Assembly (NCBI RefSeq): GCF_030403745.1
Contig: NZ_JAQMWP010000034.1
Location: 1 to 60,674, forward strand
DNA: 60,674 nt
Direction: 5' to 3'
DNA from: Streptomyces sp. S.PB5
GTDB lineage: Bacteria; Actinomycetota; Actinomycetes; Streptomycetales; Streptomycetaceae
Below are positions 8,416 to 16,077 of this stretch, one piece after another. The translations under genes were made by a program, and so were the position numbers. Below the pieces are notes generated by a model. It was given only the letters and a program-made list of their open reading frames with translations. It had not been told where the DNA came from and searched no databases. The first letter of the stretch is position 1, and every line of letters starts with the position of its first letter.

Positions 8416-8601
8416 TGTGTCTCCTGCTCCGGTCTACGGGATCCCGCGCGCACAGGAGTACGGATGGGAGACCCTGCGGAATCTCTCGTACTCGCAAAGG
8501 GTCCGCAAAATCGAACAGTGCGCGAGCGTCCCGCGGAAGGCGAATTGCCCACTCCGGCGTGGCACTCGCCGGGACACCTCACGTCGAAGACTCCTCGAAC
8601 G

Positions 8602-8940
8602 TCAGGTCCACACAGCCCAGGCCGACTCCACGCCGTGGTGCGATGTGAAGCGTGGATCGCCTGCGACGCGGCGGCGGATCTCGGCGGGAGCGCCGATGAG
8701 ATGGAAGCGCACGTCGTGGTCGAGCGCGAACAGCCCGCGAAGGGTGTCGTCCGAAAGCTCGTCCTTGTAACGGAGTTCCGTCAGATCGAGGAAGAACTCG
8801 GTTCGCTGACCGTCGTCGCAGGCGCGCAGCTCTTGCCGAAGGCGGGGCTCGGTGGCCAGGCCGAGCGTTCCGCCGACCGCGATCCACACCCGTCCCGGAG
8901 CCTCGGCGAGCACGCGTGTCCGTACGATCATGATCTCCAT
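8602..8940 (-). CDS. STAS-domain (anti-sigma factor antagonist-like) protein
   Basis: The 112-residue protein has a compact STAS fold: RVWIAVGGTLGLATEPRLRQ, then FFLDLTELRYKDELSDDTLRG and FHLIGAPAEIRRRV. In true anti-anti-sigma factors a phosphorylatable Ser sits in a D-S-S/T-G motif; here the equivalent reads YKDELSDD, so regulation by phosphorylation is uncertain. A possible start at 8931 (MIVRTRV) would shorten it by three residues; 8940 is used because GGGGGA precedes it. No kinase or sigma factor is adjacent. Confidence 0.6.
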   Translation of the reverse strand: MEIMIVRTRVLAEAPGRVWIAVGGTLGLATEPRLRQELRACDDGQRTEFFLDLTELRYKDELSDDTLRGLFALDHDVRFHLIGAPAEIRRRVAGDPRFTSHHGVESAWAVWT

Positions 8941-9185
8941 CAGGTCCCCCGAGCCAGGAACGTGCCGCCTCCCGGCTCCAGCCTCCCCCCGGAGCACGCA
9001 CGAGTAACGCCTCCGTGCTGTGGCACGCATGACGGAGAGGTTCGGGGACCGTCAGGACTCGATGTCGAAGACGTTCCGGCAGGGAGCACCACGCTGCCGA
9101 GGTGGCGGTCGCAGTCGGACGGCATGACCGGCACCGGCTCCACCAGGCCGCCCTGAACGTCCCGGCCTAGGCTTGGACACCGGCT

Positions 9186-9560
9186 GTGGAATCCGAAGGC
9201 GATGTCTGCGACGGCGCCCGGGTGGCCGGACCCGCCGAGGACTGCCTGCCGGGCCGGATGACAGGGCTGCGGCTGATCGTGCCCATGGAACAGCCGCGCC
9301 CCGGCGCCCGATTGCGCTTTACGGGCGCCGATGGCATCGGGCTGACCTCCTTCGCCACCGAGACCGCAGGCGAGGCGATCGCCGCCATCGAGCTTCGCCC
9401 CCGCCGGTGAACCCGGGTCGAGGACCGCATCGGCGCCGTCCGCGGCGTCGGCCGTTCTCCGCCGCCGCCCAGCTCGTCACCGCCGGCCCGCTGCCGCTGG
9501 CTCCGCCTCGCCGGGCAAGGCCCTGGATCGACGTGATGGAGCGCATCGACGTCGACGCCC
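9186..9560 (+). pseudogene. IS1380-family transposase remnant
   Basis: The translated frame from 9186 reads LPGRMTGLRLIVPMEQPRPG, then ARLRFTGADGIGLTSFAT, ELRPRR and TRVEDRIGAV. This is the IS1380 segment '(M)R-V/L-I-V ... E-P-H/R-P-G-A-L-R-F-T-D-D-G ... R-R-A-R-E-D-R-I' near the last third of the transposase. Only about 85 residues on, in another frame, FSAAAQLVTAGPLP and ARPWIDV resemble the extreme C-terminus ('F-A-A-A-A-Q-L-V-T-T-G ... H-W-P-W'). Roughly 50 intervening residues are missing and the frame changes, so it is a deleted, frameshifted relic. No terminal repeats were located. It marks an old insertion at the edge of the arsenic island. Confidence 0.55.
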
Positions 9561-10018
9561 TGCCGTTTCTGGCGCCGGCGCCGTGCGCGGCGGTCGCACG
9601 GGTGCTGCGCTTCGTGGTCGGTACCCACTTCGCCGCTCGTGCGGTCCCTTCCATGTTCGGTTCCGGTTCGCCGGGCTCCCGGAACACGGCTCGGTGACCC
9701 GCGGGACAGGTGGCCGATGTCACCGGCCCTGACTGCCGTCCGGAAGGTGGGCGGGGATCGGGCGGGGGCGTCAGCAGTGCGGGCTGTGGCACGTGAGCTG
9801 CGCATTCCTGACTGCGTTCGGGCCGTACCCGGCACGCTCGAGGTTTGGAGTACGACAAGTTTCCGTCGCCGGCCGCGGGCCGACTGCGGCACGGACGCGC
9901 GGAGCGGGAGCTCCGCGAGCCCCGCAGTCTGAGCCCCCGGCCTTCCCGGTCCGGACCCTGCGAGGACGTAGACTCGACAGCCGATATCGGTTTCGTCACT
10001 GCCGGGGGACGGCGGTCC
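9561..10018. other. Non-coding or decayed region before padR
   Basis: Open frames here on both strands are arginine/proline-rich shadows with no family features. The right end contains the padR promoter region with a CCGATATCGG palindrome at 9981-9990. Further transposase debris may lie here, but I cannot recognise it. Confidence 0.35.
9981..9990. promoter_or_regulatory. CGATATCG-type operator before padR
   Basis: The perfect 10-bp palindrome CCGATATCGG lies 42 bp upstream of the PadR start. The CGATATCG core recurs in the fetAB and chrA promoters (16805-16830 and 18118-18142), suggesting a common repressor, possibly this PadR protein. Confidence 0.4.
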
Positions 10019-10031
10019 GGAGGTGGGTGGA

Positions 10032-10337
10032 GTGCGGGAGTTCCAGCGCGGTGCGGTGCGGCTGCACATCCTGCACCACGCGGCCGAGGGGGAGATCCAC
10101 GGGGCGTGGATGACGGAGGAACTGGCCCACCACGGCTACGCCATCAGCCCCGGGACCCTGTATCCGACGCTGCACCGGCTGGAGGCCGACGGTCTGCTGG
10201 TGTCCGAACAGCGCATCGTCGACGGCCGCACCCGGCGCGTCTACACGGCCACGGAGTCGGGGAGGCGGGCACTGGCCGAGGACCGGAAGGCGCTGGCCGA
10301 GCTGGCCCGCGAGATCCTCGGCAACGACGCCCTGTAG
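10032..10337 (+). CDS. PadR-family transcriptional regulator
   Basis: The 101-residue protein is a winged helix of the PadR type: RLHILHHAAEGEIHGAWMTE, then ISPGTLYPTLHRLEADGLL and a basic wing GRTRRVYTATESGRR. A short C-terminal helix follows, the PadR-s2 architecture. GTG 10032 is chosen over GTG 10023 because GGAGG sits 8 nt upstream of it. The CGATATCG palindrome in its promoter suggests autorepression. It is convergent with the arsenate reductase cluster, so it is not necessarily part of arsenic control. The effector is unknown. Confidence 0.87.
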   Translation: MREFQRGAVRLHILHHAAEGEIHGAWMTEELAHHGYAISPGTLYPTLHRLEADGLLVSEQRIVDGRTRRVYTATESGRRALAEDRKALAELAREILGNDAL

Positions 10338-10373
10338 CGCACTGCCCAGGAGGGCACGACGCGCAGCCTTGCG

Positions 10374-10829
10374 TCAGCGGCCGGTCCCGCCGGTCGGTGT
10401 GCGCGTCGCCTCCTGGGTGCCCGAGCAGATCGGCGGTGAGACGTTCGCCGCGGGCCCGGATGCCGTCCCGGATGGCACGGACCCCCTCCAGGTCCTGACC
10501 CTTGGCATCCTGGACAGGCCAGTCCTCGTGCCCCCTGCCCGGGCAGGGTGACGCGGGCGTCGGCTCCGCTGGTGGTGACCACCAGGTCGCTGGTCTGCAC
10601 CGTCTGGTCGGTGAAGCTGCTGCGGGGTGCAGTCGGCCAGGTCGATGCCGAACTTTGCCATCGCCTGTACCGCCAGCGGGTTCACCCGCTGGCCCGGCTC
10701 GGGGCCCGCCGACTGCACATGGACCCGGTCGCCGGCCAGGTCCCGCAGGAAGGCGGCGGCGATCTGCGAGCGGCCGGCGTTGTGCGCGCACACCGACAGC
10801 ACGGTGGGCCGTGACTCCGGCTCGGACAT
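10374..10829 (-). pseudogene. Arsenate reductase (LMW-phosphatase fold), double-frameshifted copy
   Basis: The N-terminal 65 residues are a normal thioredoxin-coupled ArsC: a P-loop CAHNAGRS preceded by TVLSV, then DRVHVQSAGPEPGQ and FGIDLADCTPQQ. At about 10620 one extra base shifts the frame; FTDQTVQTSDLVVTTSGAD follows in the next frame. A second extra G in a GGGGG run near 10545 shifts again into GHEDWPVQDAKGQDLEG and VRAIRDGIRARGERL. The segment normally reading MGCGDTCPVFPG has degenerated to TTSGADARVTLPG. Both shifts and this decay show it is dead. It lies just downstream of the intact arsC, which shares its ancestry. Confidence 0.8.
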
Positions 10830-10900
10830 GGTTCTTCCTGTTTCTCGGCTGCCTCAGCACGCGGGCGGCGCGATGCGCTGATGCCCGGGACGCTGCCCCG

Positions 10901-11317
10901 TCAGCCGGGCGCCACTTCCGAGAGCAGCAGCCGGACGCGGGTCTCGATCGCGTCGCGGATGGGGCGCACGGCCTCGACGCCCTGTCCGGCCGGGTCGTCG
11001 AGCTTCCAGTCGAGGTACCGCTTGCCGGGGAAGACGGGGCAGGTGTCACCGCACCCCATGGTGATGACCACGTCGGATGCCTGAACGGCCGTCACTGTGA
11101 GGATCTTCGGTGTCTGGGCGGAGATGTCGATGCCGACCTCGCGCATCGCTTCGACGACGGCCGGGTTGACGGTGTCCGCGGGAGCGGAGCCGGCGGAGCG
11201 GACGTCGACGCGGTCGCCCGCGAGGTGGGTGAGGAAGGCGGCGGCCATCTGGGACCGGCCGGCGTTGTGGACGCAGACGAACAGCACCGATGGACGTGGC
11301 GTGGCGGAGGAGCTCAT
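10901..11317 (-). CDS. arsC: Arsenate reductase ArsC (thioredoxin-coupled, LMW-PTP fold)
   Basis: The 138-residue cytoplasmic enzyme reduces arsenate to arsenite. The N-terminal P-loop CVHNAGRS (C-x5-R) holds the nucleophilic Cys at about residue 15. Later come VVITMGCGDTCPVFPG, with the resolving cysteines, and LDWKLDDPAGQG and RPIRDAI typical of actinobacterial ArsC. ATG 11317 is used; the frame is open upstream but without family sequence. It is the third gene of arsR-channel-arsC, 31 nt after the channel, and is presumably de-repressed by arsenite through ArsR. Confidence 0.92.
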   Translation of the reverse strand: MSSSATPRPSVLFVCVHNAGRSQMAAAFLTHLAGDRVDVRSAGSAPADTVNPAVVEAMREVGIDISAQTPKILTVTAVQASDVVITMGCGDTCPVFPGKRYLDWKLDDPAGQGVEAVRPIRDAIETRVRLLLSEVAPG

Positions 11318-11348
11318 GAACAGGGGCTTTCTCGGGAGGGCGGAGCGG

Positions 11349-12083
11349 TCAGGAGAGGGCGGGTTCCGTCTCGCCGTGCGGATCGACGACCTCACCGGGG
11401 ACGGCGTCGATGCGGCCGTAGAGCACGGCGACGGCTCCCAGCCCGAGCACGGCTCCGAACAATTGGGCCGCGATGAACGGGGCGACGGAGGCGGGGGCGA
11501 TGCCGGCGAAGGTGTCGGTGAACGCCCTGCCGATGGTCACCGCCGGGTTCGCAAAGGAGGTGGAGGAGGTGAACCAGTACGCGGCCCCGATGTAGGAGGC
11601 CACCGCGGCCGGGGCGAGCGCCGCCCGGCCGATCCGGCTCAGGCCGAAGATCAGCAGGATCAGACCGGCCGTCGCGACGACCTCGCCCAGCAGCAGGTGA
11701 CCGGCCGACCGGTCGTGCACGGAGAACTTCACCAGCGGCTTGGCGAACATGGCGTCGGCAAGGACCGCGCCGCCGATCGCGCCCATGATCTGCGCGGGCA
11801 CGTACGCGGCGACGTCCCGCCGGCTGAGACCGTCCGTGGTGCGGCGACTGGTGAACCAGGCGGCGAGGGTGACGGCCGGGTTGAAGTGCGCGCCGGAGAC
11901 CGGCCCGAGCAGCAGGATGAGCGCGCCCAGGCCGAAGACGGTGGCGAGGGAGTTGGCGAGCAGTTGCAGGCCGACGTCGCGGGACAGCTCGCCGGCCTGG
12001 ATGCCGGAGCCGACCACCACCGCCACCAGCAGGCCGGTGCCGATCGCCTCGGCGGCGACCCGGCGGCCGAGCGGCGCGTTCAC
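11349..12083 (-). CDS. MIP/aquaglyceroporin-family arsenite channel
   Basis: The 244-residue membrane protein has six transmembrane stretches and both NPA half-helix motifs: HFNPAVTL near residue 67 and SFANPAVTIGR near residue 180. The Arg after the second NPA is the selectivity-filter residue. The usual aromatic constriction is not obvious. In ars operons such channels (AqpS type) let arsenite leave down its gradient after ArsC reduction. GTG 12083 is chosen because it overlaps the arsR stop by 4 nt. No ArsB or Acr3 pump is present, so this channel is the only visible arsenite exit route. Confidence 0.88.
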   Translation of the reverse strand: MNAPLGRRVAAEAIGTGLLVAVVVGSGIQAGELSRDVGLQLLANSLATVFGLGALILLLGPVSGAHFNPAVTLAAWFTSRRTTDGLSRRDVAAYVPAQIMGAIGGAVLADAMFAKPLVKFSVHDRSAGHLLLGEVVATAGLILLIFGLSRIGRAALAPAAVASYIGAAYWFTSSTSFANPAVTIGRAFTDTFAGIAPASVAPFIAAQLFGAVLGLGAVAVLYGRIDAVPGEVVDPHGETEPALS

Positions 12084-12454
12084 GCGCCGACTCCGGCAGG
12101 CTGCGTGGTGGTGAGGAACGCGGCGAGCTGGTCCAGGACACCAGGCAGCACCCAGTAGTAGACCCAGGTCCCGCGGCGCTCGCAGTCGATGAGGCCGGCC
12201 TGGCGCAAGAGCTTGAGGTGGTGGGAGATCGTCGGCTGGGACAGGTCGAAGGCCGGGGTCAGCTCGCACACGCAGACCTCCCCGCCCTGTCCGCGCGAGG
12301 CGATCATCGACATCAGGCGCAGCCGGACCGGGTCGCCCAGGGCCTTGAAGACCTTCGCCAGCTCGGCGGCCTGGTTCTCGTCCAGCGGCGCGGCGGACAG
12401 GCCCGGGCAGCAGGCGGCGTCCTGGCCCAGCACCTGAAGCACTTGTTTCGACAT
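12080..12454 (-). CDS. arsR: ArsR/SmtB-family arsenite-responsive repressor
   Basis: The 124-residue winged-helix protein contains EVCVCELTPAFDLSQPTISH, the alpha-3 C-V-C metalloid-binding motif followed by the recognition helix. FKALGDPVRLRLMSMI is the family signature helix, and CERRGTWVYYWV is the wing. A second cysteine pair near the N-terminus (DAACCPG) could add a third thiolate. It should leave DNA when As(III) binds. It heads the arsR-channel-arsC transcript and faces arsM across a 106-bp spacer with two inverted repeats, so it probably controls both directions. Confidence 0.92.
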   Translation of the reverse strand: MSKQVLQVLGQDAACCPGLSAAPLDENQAAELAKVFKALGDPVRLRLMSMIASRGQGGEVCVCELTPAFDLSQPTISHHLKLLRQAGLIDCERRGTWVYYWVLPGVLDQLAAFLTTTQPAGVGA

Positions 12455-12463
12455 GCCTCTATG

Positions 12464-12514
12464 TTGACGTTTTTCGATTCAAGGCGCAAGCTTGTATCAA
12501 TGAACGTCAATACA
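12464..12514. promoter_or_regulatory. Divergent arsR/arsM operator region
   Basis: Two inverted repeats lie in an AT-rich patch: TTGA-N11-TCAA at 12464-12482 and TGTAT-N12-ATACA at 12493-12514. The latter contains tCAAt direct repeats. Both fit the dyads bound by ArsR/SmtB repressors and sit where the two divergent promoters would be. Confidence 0.55.
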
Positions 12515-12560
12515 GGCCGCTCCGGCCACGTGCCGTGGGCCAGTCACCTGGGAGTCAGTC

Positions 12561-13352
12561 ATGAGCGAGCAGTCCACCGACCTGCGCGAGACCGTCCGCC
12601 GGCGGTACGCGGCGGCGGCCGTGAAGGTCACCGAGGGCGGTAGCACCTGTTGCGGGCCGCAGCCGGTCGAGGACGACGAGAACTTCGGTTCCACCCTGTA
12701 CGCCGCCGACGAGCGCGAAGCCCTGCCGGCTGAGGCCGTCGCCGCCTCCCTCGGCTGCGGCAACCCCACCGCCGTGGCCGAACTCCGAGAAGGCGAGCGT
12801 GTCCTGGACCTCGGCTCCGGCGGCGGCATCGACGTCCTGCTCTCGGCCCGCCGCGTCGGCCCGACGGGCAAGGCGTACGGCCTGGACATGACCGAGGAGA
12901 TGCTGGCCCTGGCCCTCGCCAACGCGGCACAGGCCGGCGCGACGAACGTCGAGTTCCTCAAGGGCACGATCGAGGCGATCCCGCTGCCTGCGAACACCAT
13001 CGACGTGGTGATCTCCAACTGTGTGATCAACCTGTCCATCGACAAGCCCGCGGTCTTCGCCGAGACCTTCCGCGTGCTCAAGCCCGGCGGCCGGATCGGT
13101 GTTTCCGACGTCGTCGCCGACGACGTCCTCACCGTCGAACAGAGGGCCGAGCGTGGCGACTACGTCGGCTGCATCGCGGGCGCACTGTCCTTCGCCGAAT
13201 ACCGCGAGGGTCTGGAGGCGGCCGGGTTCACGGACATCGAGATCACCCCGACCCACCCGGTGGCCGACGGCATGCACTCCGCTGTCGTCCGCGCCGCCAA
13301 GCCCGCCATCGCCACGCCTGCTGTTCCCGTACGTCAGCAGCACCGGCGCTGA
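12561..13352 (+). CDS. arsM: Arsenite S-adenosylmethionine methyltransferase ArsM
   Basis: The 263-residue Rossmann methyltransferase has the SAM motif VLDLGSGGGIDVLL at about residues 75-90. The ArsM-specific thiols are TCCGPQ near residue 30, NCVINLS near 153 and YVGCIAG near 202; the latter two bind As(III). It methylates arsenite to less retained or volatile species. It is divergent from arsR across the shared operator. The last ~15 residues (PAVPVRQQHRR) look like run-on after a rearrangement, because the next 500 bp hold only gene fragments. Confidence 0.93.
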   Translation: MSEQSTDLRETVRRRYAAAAVKVTEGGSTCCGPQPVEDDENFGSTLYAADEREALPAEAVAASLGCGNPTAVAELREGERVLDLGSGGGIDVLLSARRVGPTGKAYGLDMTEEMLALALANAAQAGATNVEFLKGTIEAIPLPANTIDVVISNCVINLSIDKPAVFAETFRVLKPGGRIGVSDVVADDVLTVEQRAERGDYVGCIAGALSFAEYREGLEAAGFTDIEITPTHPVADGMHSAVVRAAKPAIATPAVPVRQQHRR

Positions 13353-13567
13353 GCTGCACCGAGTTGTCGAATCCCGCCTCGCGCCACGCTGCTTGCCCCC
13401 GGGAGGACCGTCCGTCCAGGCCCTGCGGAAGGCGCCCCAGGAAGTCCTGGACGGCCCGGCCGGAAAGGTCCTCACCGAGGGGTGGTTCGAGGTCGGCGCC
13501 GTAGGCACGGACCAGCGGCAGCGAGCCGTCGGCGAGCACGTGCTCGATCCCGATCCGCGGCCCCGCC

Positions 13568-13760
13568 GAATTCACACGGCTGTACCCCGGCGACGCCCTG
13601 GTCGTCCCACTCGCCTCACCCGCGAATACGGCATCCCCGCCGTGCTCGGCACCCATCACACCACCACCCTGCACGACGGGCCTCGCGTCACCGTCGACGG
13701 CGCCACCGGCGACGTCACCTTCCACGCCCGGGCGACGCCACGTCGTGAGCGGAAGCACGG
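13568..13760 (+). pseudogene. Fragment of a PEP-utilising mobile (phosphohistidine) domain
   Basis: One frame reads FTRLYPGDALVVPLASP and the next reads REYGIPAVLGTHHTTTLHDG, then PRVTVDGATGDV. In PEP synthase, rifampin phosphotransferase and related enzymes these two stretches flank about 25 residues with the swivelling His (GG-x-x-SHAAIVA); that part is missing here and the frame changes at the junction. The fragment is a remnant without upstream ATP-grasp coding. The region 13353-13567 before it shows no recognisable gene. Confidence 0.45.
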
Positions 13761-13804
13761 CCTGGTGCGTGCGACGTCATGCGGGACTCTTCAGGCCAGA
13801 ACAT

Positions 13805-13819
13805 GGGCTGTTCGGCCCC
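13805..13819. promoter_or_regulatory. DosR/OsdR-like palindrome (GGGCTG-TT-CGGCCC)
   Basis: An inverted repeat with one mismatch, 73 bp upstream of the small membrane-protein gene at 13892. It fits the GGGCCG-NN-CGGCCC pattern seen before other stress genes. Confidence 0.4.
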
Positions 13820-13891
13820 TGTCCCGCGCCGACGCCGGTCCCTACCTTTTCGGCCAGTCGGACACACAGGAGACCCACAGGGAGGTGGGCG

Positions 13892-14404
13892 ATGAGCTTC
13901 ACGAACCGCGAGGTGTGGGGGCTGATCCACGGCATGGTTCTGGGGGCGGTGTTCCTGCTGGCGTTCGCGGGCGGGCTGGCCGACCTCTACGGGCTGCGGA
14001 CGGCGCTGGTCACCGGCACCGGCGTCGTCGAGCGGATGCGGCGGCTGAAGATCGGTGCGACGGCGATGGCGGTGGCTGCCTGGGGGACAGTGATCACCGG
14101 CACCTGGGTCGTCTACCCGTGGTACCGGGACAAGGGGGCGGACAGCGCGAAGTCGCAGCTGCTGGCCGATCCGGACACCGCCGACTGGCACGAGTTCGGC
14201 ATGGAGTGGAAGGAGCACATCGCCTGGATCAGCCCGATCCTGGCCACCGTGGTCGCCTTCATCGTCCTGTACTACGGCAACACCCTCATCCGTCACGAGC
14301 GGGTACGGCGCACCACCCTGTTGCTGTTCGTGCTCGCCTTCGCCTTCGCCGCGATCGCCGGGGCGTTCGGCGCCTTCATCACCAAGGTCGCACCGGTCGA
14401 GTAG
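13892..14404 (+). CDS. Four-helix membrane protein of unknown function
   Basis: The 170-residue protein starts MSFTNREVWGLIHGMVLG. It has a strong ribosome-binding site (GGGAGG, 6 nt upstream), which decides the start although the frame is open from 13745. There are four predicted membrane helices with His residues at or near them (LIHGMV, KEHIAWI), a feature of haem- or quinone-binding membrane proteins, plus a conserved WVVYPWYRDKG loop. I do not recognise a named family. It is paired with the next membrane gene 12 nt downstream and has a DosR-like palindrome upstream, so a respiratory or redox role is an inference. Confidence 0.75.
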   Translation: MSFTNREVWGLIHGMVLGAVFLLAFAGGLADLYGLRTALVTGTGVVERMRRLKIGATAMAVAAWGTVITGTWVVYPWYRDKGADSAKSQLLADPDTADWHEFGMEWKEHIAWISPILATVVAFIVLYYGNTLIRHERVRRTTLLLFVLAFAFAAIAGAFGAFITKVAPVE

Positions 14405-14416
14405 GCCGGAGAGGGA

Positions 14417-14827
14417 GTGAGCGACATGACCCAGCACGAGGAACGCGCGCCGCACGTCCAGGAGCGGACCGGCCCGGGCCTCCCGGGCGAGAGCACCGCG
14501 GTGGACGGAGACCGGCCGGAAGGCGCGATCTCGGCCGCGATCATCGCCGCCGGCGCGGGTGCGGCGGCTCTGGGGCTGTTCACGACGTTGGCGGAGGGCA
14601 GCAAGGGCGTGGCGGACTGGCTGCAGTGGAGCGACCGCGTCGGCCCGCTGTCGGGCAAGACCGTCATGGCGGTGGTCGTCTGGCTGGTGTCCTGGGCGGT
14701 GCTGCACCTCGCCCTCAGGAACAAGGAACGCGAGACCGGCCGTGCTCTGACGGTGGCGCTGGTGCTGCTCGGGCTCGGAGTCCTGGGTACCTTCCCGACG
14801 TTCTTCCAGCTCTTCGCCCCCGAGTAG
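14417..14827 (+). CDS. Three-helix membrane protein of unknown function
   Basis: The 136-residue protein has a hydrophilic acidic N-terminus of about 40 residues and three hydrophobic segments: ISAAIIAAGAGAAALGLFTT, then TVMAVVVWLVSWAVLHLAL and LTVALVLLGLGVLGTFPTFF. GAGAGGGA precedes the GTG at 14417; an ATG at 14426 is an alternative. It is co-directional with and 12 nt from the previous membrane gene and probably forms a complex with it. A GGGCCGAT/ATCGGCCC pair with a 20-nt loop follows the stop at 14834-14869. Confidence 0.7.
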   Translation: MSDMTQHEERAPHVQERTGPGLPGESTAVDGDRPEGAISAAIIAAGAGAAALGLFTTLAEGSKGVADWLQWSDRVGPLSGKTVMAVVVWLVSWAVLHLALRNKERETGRALTVALVLLGLGVLGTFPTFFQLFAPE

Positions 14828-15288
14828 CCGGTTGGGCCGATCCGGGCTCCGGGGAGGTGGCATCGGCCCGCAGGACGGCTGGCGGGGCGTCAGTTCCTCG
14901 TCCCGGACGGCCCGGTGGCCGGGTCGAGAGCCGGTGGCGGGCCTCGCTGTTCGAGCGCGGAACTGGTGACGGGCTCACAGACACTTACGGTGGAGGCGGC
15001 CGCGTGCGCAGTGTCCCGGCTCCACCCGCTCGCCGCCATGGAGGCCAGCTGCTGTGCCCCCTCACCGACGGGCGCCGGGACATGATCGAGCTGCTGACCC
15101 GGCTGCTGCCCCCGAACGGCGGGGACCACGACGTACGGCTGGGCCTCCCGGTCCCGGCGTAGATCCCGGAGCGGTCGGAAGCGACCCAGGACTCCTTGGA
15201 CTCCTTGCTCGTCCGAGCCCTGGACGCTCGGCGGCCTGCACCGTGACCGTGTCCCTGTCCCGCGCCGCCCCGAATCGGCGGCCGTGGG
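14828..15288. other. Intergenic region without a convincing gene
   Basis: It begins with a possible terminator (8-bp stem GGGCCGAT/ATCGGCCC, 14834-14869). Frames on both strands (for example 14890-15129 on the minus strand) lack start signals and family features. A short tail, RRDMIELLTRLLPPNGGDH, stopping at 15162 could be the end of a lost gene, but I cannot place it. Confidence 0.35.
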
Positions 15289-16077
15289 TCAGGGCGTCGT
15301 GTCCGCGGGACGGGGCAGCGTCAGCAGCCGGTGGTCGGGGGTGAAGAGGCGGCGCACCAGACCGAGGGCCACCACGACGGTGGTGGTGGCGACCGAGGCC
15401 AGGACGAGGAACATCACCACGGCCTGCACGAGCACCGCCTGCACCGGGTCCACTCCGGCCAGGATCAGGCCGGTCATCGCGCCGGGCAGGAACACCAGGC
15501 CGGTGGCCTTGGTCGTCTCGATCTGCGGCAGCAGCGCCGAGCGCAGCGCCGCCCGCACGTAGCCGGCGGCCGCCTGCCGGGAGGGCTGGCCGAGGGCCAG
15601 GCGGGCCTCGACCTCGTCACGCTTGTCGCGCAGCTCCTCCACCAGGCGGCGCGCGGCGAGCACCGTGGCGGTCATGGAGTTGCCGACCATCATCCCGGCG
15701 ACCGGCACCAGCGTGCGCCCCTGAAGCGGCAGGACACCCAGCCCGAACACGACGCCCAGGGTGATCGCCGCGGCGACACCGAACGCGGCGATCACCAGCA
15801 GCGCGATGCGCGGTACCTCGGGCGCGCGTCTACGGGCGACGTCACCGGCGTAGGCGACCATGGCGACCACCCACAGCACGGACCACCACAACGACCGGCC
15901 GGGCTCGACCAGCAGCGCCAACGCCCCGCCCACCAGGAGCAGTTGGACCAGGGCGCGGGCCGCCGCCCACACGATCTGCCGCTCCAGGCCCAGCCGCCGC
16001 CACAGCGACACCGCCGCCGCCACGCCCACCAGGGCCAAGGAGACGGCCAGCCCGGCGATGTTCACCATGTCCTTCAT
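15289..16077 (-). CDS. FetB/YbbM-type ABC exporter permease
   Basis: The 262-residue polytopic protein matches the UPF0014/FetB family: GLERQIVWAAARALVQLLLVG at the N-terminus, central RTLVPVAGMMVGNSMTATVL, then PQIETTKATGLVFLPGAMTG. The family in E. coli exports iron and protects against oxidative stress. ATG 16077 overlaps the stop of the ATPase gene by 4 nt. The pair is transcribed from a promoter carrying the CGATATC operator shared with chrA, which hints at metal or oxyanion response. Confidence 0.87.
   Translation of the reverse strand: MKDMVNIAGLAVSLALVGVAAAVSLWRRLGLERQIVWAAARALVQLLLVGGALALLVEPGRSLWWSVLWVVAMVAYAGDVARRRAPEVPRIALLVIAAFGVAAAITLGVVFGLGVLPLQGRTLVPVAGMMVGNSMTATVLAARRLVEELRDKRDEVEARLALGQPSRQAAAGYVRAALRSALLPQIETTKATGLVFLPGAMTGLILAGVDPVQAVLVQAVVMFLVLASVATTTVVVALGLVRRLFTPDHRLLTLPRPADTTP

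Noticed and set aside
9167..10069. 300-codon minus-strand open frame
   Set aside because: Low-complexity, no motif, antisense to the IS1380 relic.
14890..15129. 79-codon minus-strand frame in the gap before the FetB-like gene
   Set aside because: No ribosome-binding site, no recognisable motif, and composition not clearly coding.
13099..15162. 687-codon plus-strand open frame
   Set aside because: Out of frame with arsM and both membrane genes; only a short stretch inside it (PEP-domain fragment) has real similarity.
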